Origin: Bacillus swezeyi
GTDB taxonomy: Bacteria > Bacillota > Bacilli > Bacillales > Bacillaceae
Length of the DNA: 64,000 nucleotides
Assembly (NCBI RefSeq): GCF_001969815.1
Contig: NZ_MRBK01000031.1
Span: forward strand, 1 to 64,000
Direction of reading: 5' to 3'
Part shown: in pieces, positions 60,939-64,000 of the stretch
Numbering within the stretch: position 1 is the first letter of the stretch
Layout of the letters: each line of letters starts with the position of its first letter
The notes under the pieces: model-generated
What the model was told of the DNA's origin: nothing
Databases searched by the model: none
What the model saw: the letters and a program-made list of their open reading frames with translations, nothing else
Position numbers and translations under genes: made by a program

Positions 60939-61895
60939 TCACCTTTTTCCCCCGTAATGCTGAAATTGAATATCCAATGTGCGAAGGTAGGTTTGCAGGC
61001 CTGCATCTTGAATCGGAATAATGTATGCCGGTTCATCTGATTCATTATGATGAGAATGCCACAGCCCAGGCGGAGTTATAAAGGCTTTTCCGGTCACCCA
61101 GTCCACTCTTATGGGGTCAATGATTTCCTTTGTGACAGGATCGATTTGGGTTCCGACCAGTGTGTACGTACCGGGAGCGGCATAGGCGACAAAGTCAAGA
61201 GCCACCGATTTATGGCTGTGAGGCGCTTGATTGGAGCCGGGCGGAACGATCCCGAACATCGCCCATAAAACATGGGTGATCGTCAACGTTTGATCGAATG
61301 TATCGTTGTTTAATAGAACGGAAATCCGGTTTCGTAAATGGGCGTCAGGGGAATCGGCCGCTTCAGCTAATTTGGCTTTTGCCTGTTCAGCGGTGTAGAG
61401 CGTTGGTTTGAAGCGTGCTTCTGCAGGTCTCACTCCTAAATAATGAAGGAGCGGTGAATCGGTAATATAATAGATTGCCGCATCTTCTGTTGCGGTATGC
61501 CGGCTGCTTGAGCCTGCCGGCAAGGTTAAAAAATCTCCTTCTTTCCAGTCAATCGCTTCTCCGTTCACTTCAGTCCTCCCCGCACCTCCAATGATGTAAT
61601 ATAATTCGCTTGTCGCATGGGGTTCAGTATTGACCGTCTCACCCGAACGAATCTTGATGAAATGGGCGAGGAGGGAAGGGCTTGACGCAGGATAATCTGT
61701 TTTGAGCTCCTTGGAGATGTCCAATGGGATGATCCTCGTTTCGCCGGACTGGTATAATTCAGGACCGAATTCCTTTACAGGCACCTGACTGATTATTCCG
61801 CTTCCAATCGGGTCAGAGGCAGTGGTATACTCGAAAAAACGGGCATGTTTCGTCAAATGCTCGGCTCTGGTTTCAAATTGAGGATAAGTTGACAT
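60939..61895 (-). CDS. Bicupin protein, gentisate 1,2-dioxygenase-like
   Basis: A 318-residue protein with two cupin barrels. The first (about residues 75-155) has HATSELYYII, GDFLTLPAGSSSRHTA and other beta strands. The second (about 205-295) has PHSHKSVALDFV and TPPGLWHSHHNES, with several histidines able to bind a metal. The sequence fits a gentisate dioxygenase-like or hydroxy-aromatic dioxygenase, but no pathway genes lie nearby. The start at 61895 follows CAGGAGG. It is divergent from the HemD-like gene. Confidence 0.7.
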   Translation of the reverse strand: MSTYPQFETRAEHLTKHARFFEYTTASDPIGSGIISQVPVKEFGPELYQSGETRIIPLDISKELKTDYPASSPSLLAHFIKIRSGETVNTEPHATSELYYIIGGAGRTEVNGEAIDWKEGDFLTLPAGSSSRHTATEDAAIYYITDSPLLHYLGVRPAEARFKPTLYTAEQAKAKLAEAADSPDAHLRNRISVLLNNDTFDQTLTITHVLWAMFGIVPPGSNQAPHSHKSVALDFVAYAAPGTYTLVGTQIDPVTKEIIDPIRVDWVTGKAFITPPGLWHSHHNESDEPAYIIPIQDAGLQTYLRTLDIQFQHYGGKR

Positions 61896-61999
61896 GAAAA
61901 AACCTCCTGTTATTTTTTGATAATTCAATCATATCTCATTTGGAAGATGTTAGTAAACTCCTGTGTGGAAATAAAACGATACAGAAAGAGGGATTGTCT

Positions 62000-62833
62000 G
62001 TGGGAAAAGGATTGAACGGCAAGCGAATTGCCATCGGCGCATCTCGAAAAACTGAGGAAATGAGCACACTCATCAAAAAGCAAGGCGGAATCCCCGTCGT
62101 CCGCTCCCTCCAGGGAACCGTATTTTTGGCAGACAAAAAAGTCGGGCCTGATTTGCAGGCTTTTGTTGAAACAGGAGCCGACTGGGTGATTTTTACAACT
62201 GGCATCGGAACGGAGACACTTGTCAGCCTGGCCGAGAAACTCGGTATCGGCGAGCGTTTTCTTAAGGTGATCCGCCAGGCGAAAGCGGCATCAAGAGGAT
62301 ACAAAACCATTTCTGCTTTAAAGAAGTTTGGCATCACACCGATTGCGGCGGATGAAGACGGCACGACGAAGGGGCTGATCGAATCGCTTGCATCCCATGA
62401 TTTTGCCGGAAAACGGGTCATGGTCCAGCTCCACGGCGAAAACGCACCATCATTGCTGACATTTTTGGAAGAGAAGGGCGCATCTGTATTCCCGCTTCTT
62501 CCATATCAGCATGTCGCGCCAGATCAAGAAACCGTCGCTTTATTGTGTGAGGAGCTGCTCAATCATGAAGTTGATGCGGTCTGCTTCACAACGGCCGTTC
62601 AAGTCCGCTCGCTTTTCAAGTTCGCGAGGGAAAAAGGATATGGAGAAAAAATTGTCCAATCCTTTCAGGATCATGTGTTGGCAGCTGCTGTCGGAAAAGT
62701 GACGGCAGAGGCATTAAAAGAAGAAGGAGTGAAGCGGCTGCTCGCTCCTGAACTTGAGCGGATGGGCGCGATGATTGTTGAGCTGGCCCGGCATTATGAA
62801 GCGGAAAAGGATCTGAGCGGGAAGGAAGTTTAG
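62000..62833 (+). CDS. HemD-like (uroporphyrinogen-III synthase family) protein
   Basis: A 277-residue protein with the two alternating alpha/beta lobes of uroporphyrinogen-III synthase (GKRIAIGASRKTEEM; DWVIFTTGIGTETLV near residue 60; VDAVCFTTAVQVRSLFKFA near 192; VLAAAVGKVTAEALKEEG). It is isolated from hem genes, so it is probably a paralog rather than the main HemD. The frame is open upstream, but AGAGGGA fits GTG 62000. TTG 61994 is an alternative. Confidence 0.72.
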   Translation: MGKGLNGKRIAIGASRKTEEMSTLIKKQGGIPVVRSLQGTVFLADKKVGPDLQAFVETGADWVIFTTGIGTETLVSLAEKLGIGERFLKVIRQAKAASRGYKTISALKKFGITPIAADEDGTTKGLIESLASHDFAGKRVMVQLHGENAPSLLTFLEEKGASVFPLLPYQHVAPDQETVALLCEELLNHEVDAVCFTTAVQVRSLFKFAREKGYGEKIVQSFQDHVLAAAVGKVTAEALKEEGVKRLLAPELERMGAMIVELARHYEAEKDLSGKEV

Positions 62834-62868
62834 CGCTTTATCATACGGTGCTGCTCGTCAAAGACCGT

Positions 62869-63042
62869 TTAAAAAAGCCCTCTTGCCAGGGCTTTTTTTA
62901 GTTTAATAGAACCTAAGTTTTGATGAAGAATAGCTTGGATATTTTCCATTTCAAAATCGCATAAAATCAACTTCCGTAAATTTACCCAATCGGCTGCGGG
63001 GACTAAAAGATTGTATTCATTTCGCCAAGTTTTCCATGGGCT
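62869..63042 (-). pseudogene. Possible gene remnant on the minus strand
   Basis: About 58 codons without a stop on the minus strand read as a protein-like C-terminus (WRNEYNLLVPAADWVN, then LCDFEMENIQAILHQNLGSI) and run into the terminator. There is no ATG with a ribosome site, and a TAA precedes it in frame. I cannot name the family. It may be the tail of a deleted gene. Confidence 0.35.
62871..62899 (+). terminator. Terminator of the HemD-like gene
   Basis: AAAAAAGCCCT, six-base loop, AGGGCTTTTTTT. It can also act on the minus strand. Confidence 0.88.
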
Positions 63043-63064
63043 AAAACATTAGGGTTTCCCTTGT

Positions 63065-63730
63065 TTATATAAAATGATTCTCATGGACAACGGATTTGTT
63101 TACATCACTAAATACATAGGCGGGCCTGACTCCGATTACCTGCATCTCTTGACCGTTGACGGCAATTCCTGTTTCTTCAGGCAAAGCAATCACCGGAGTT
63201 TGAAAGGTTGTCATAAATCTTTTAATCAACGTGTCATGTTCCTGTTTGTAGTGGCACCAAATCGAGTATTCTTCTGTCAGCTTTAATCCGCTGAAATGGT
63301 TTAATCCAGCATTGTTGCAATCCATATGGGAACACGTCATGATGTTTTTGCCCAAAATGATGGCGCCTGCGCTTCCGCCATAGATGATGCCGTCTTTTTC
63401 TGCATAGCTTTTTAAAATATCGATAATATGACAATCCATCAAACTTTTAAGTAAATGGAATGTGTTTCCTCCTCCGATATAAACAGCAGAAAAAGCATCT
63501 AAATCTTGTATACTCTTGTTTCTAACATTCGTCCACATTGTGATGTTTTCTATGCCCAGCGGCTTCAACATTTTGTTGATCCACTCGAAGCAACTGTCAA
63601 ATCGTGAGGCATCCATGGCAATAGGAATATATAATAAAGGCTTATTTTGATCGATTTCTTCTGCAAAACGCCGATCCAATGCTTGCGTCTGATCTGCATC
63701 TCCGCCTCCGGAAAGAAACAATTTTCCCAT
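63065..63730 (-). CDS. Peptidase S51 (peptidase E)-like protein
   Basis: A 221-residue class I glutamine-amidotransferase-fold protein. KLFLSGGGDADQTQ opens it. VYIGGGNTFHLLKSL lies near residue 83, and the nucleophile elbow YGGSAGAIILG near 118 carries the catalytic serine of S51 peptidases. A His/Glu region follows (WCHYKQEHDTLI; IALPEETGI). GGAGGTTTTTT places the start at 63730. The frame runs upstream to 63814 without a ribosome site. Related dipeptidases cleave Asp-X, but the substrate here is unknown. The HxlR-type regulator gene lies 76 bases upstream in the same direction. Confidence 0.75.
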   Translation of the reverse strand: MGKLFLSGGGDADQTQALDRRFAEEIDQNKPLLYIPIAMDASRFDSCFEWINKMLKPLGIENITMWTNVRNKSIQDLDAFSAVYIGGGNTFHLLKSLMDCHIIDILKSYAEKDGIIYGGSAGAIILGKNIMTCSHMDCNNAGLNHFSGLKLTEEYSIWCHYKQEHDTLIKRFMTTFQTPVIALPEETGIAVNGQEMQVIGVRPAYVFSDVNKSVVHENHFI

Positions 63731-63806
63731 AAAAAACCTCCAGCCCTTTGCTGTTTTAAAAAAGCGATCTGCCAATCGTTTGACGAACTGCTGTTTGATC
63801 GTAACC

Positions 63807-64000
63807 TCATTCATGATCCTGCTTCAATTTATCATTCAGGACACTGTCCTCCAACACAGCAAATTTATCTCCGTATACTTTTGTAATATGTTTTTCACCC
63901 CAGGCGCAAAGCGAGTCCAATATGCCCTGCAGCGTCCATCCGTATTCGCTGAGTTCATATTCCACTTTTGGAGGAACCTGCTGGTAGACAATCCGGTTGA
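63807..64000 (-). CDS. HxlR-family transcriptional regulator, C-terminal part (runs off the window)
   Basis: The last 63 codons of a minus-strand gene: NRIVYQQVPPKVEYELSEYG, then WTLQGILDSLCAWGEKH. The string VPPKVEYELSEYG is the wing region of HxlR/DUF24 winged-helix regulators, which often sense aldehydes or redox stress through a cysteine near the N-terminus. That part lies outside the window. It may regulate the adjoining S51-like gene. Confidence 0.8.
   Translation of the reverse strand, partial: NRIVYQQVPPKVEYELSEYGWTLQGILDSLCAWGEKHITKVYGDKFAVLEDSVLNDKLKQDHE

Noticed and set aside
63564..63886. Plus-strand and alternative minus-strand frames over the S51-like gene
   Set aside because: They overlap a gene with a clear GGSAGA nucleophile motif and ribosome site. 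The alternatives have neither.

Overview
The window looks like a chromosomal segment of a Bacillus from the B. licheniformis group. Gene order from bofC to the CYP102A P450 gene follows the B. subtilis 168 block bofC-ruvAB-queA-tgt ... hisS-aspS ... alaS ... mccAB ... yrhH-yrhI-yrhJ almost gene for gene. It carries sporulation genes (bofC, spoVB, a YjcZ-type tiny protein), Gram-positive T-box leaders, strong AGGAGG-type Shine-Dalgarno sites, and many GTG or TTG starts. The P450 resembles, but does not match, what I recall of B. licheniformis CYP102A7, so a close relative is possible. All homology statements come from recognition; no database search was run.

Layout. 1-7.4 kb: yrzF kinase-like protein, bofC, and the ruvA-ruvB-DUF2905-queA-tgt-yajC run (Holliday junction processing, queuosine synthesis, Sec accessory), then yrzE and yrbG. 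7.4-17.9 kb: spoVB, comN, secDF, yrvD, recJ, apt, relA, dtd. 17.9-23.5 kb: cell-wall amidase yrvJ, yrzK, a histidine T-box leader with hisS-aspS, and 6S RNA. 23.6-33.5 kb: tcdA, a decayed gene, rarA, cymR, the cysteine desulfurase/mnmA pair, yrrB, recD2, yrrD and two small proteins. 33.5-47 kb: yrrI, an alanine T-box leader with alaS, ireB-like yrzL, ruvX, yrzB, mltG, the tRNA hydroxyuridine set trmR-trhP1-trhP2, udk, greA, pbpI, yrrS and yrzA. 47.2-51.1 kb: the methionine-to-cysteine operon yrrT-mtnN-mccA-mccB-yrhC, probably under CymR. 51.1-52.3 kb: a cluster of very small proteins. 52.5-57.4 kb: a methyltransferase, the TetR repressor BscR with a clear operator, and the self-sufficient P450.

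From 57.4 kb to the end the synteny I know breaks down and the content is accessory: a divergent MFS exporter/LysR pair, an orphan iron-siderophore binding lipoprotein behind a near-perfect Fur box, a cupin dioxygenase-like protein divergent from a HemD-like protein, and a peptidase S51-like protein downstream of an HxlR-type regulator that runs off the edge.

Several themes link the genes. Translation and tRNA quality or modification is covered by queA, tgt, dtd, hisS, aspS, tcdA, mnmA, alaS and trmR-trhP1-trhP2. DNA repair is covered by ruvAB (behind a LexA-like box), recJ, rarA and recD2. Sulfur metabolism is covered by cymR, the desulfurase and mccAB. Iron uptake is covered by the Fur-box lipoprotein. 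I found no CRISPR array, transposase, integrase, prophage or tRNA/rRNA gene, and no convincing new multi-gene system. The least explained parts are the small-protein cluster at 51.1-52.3 kb, the hairpin repeats before cymR, and structured leaders before trmR and greA.
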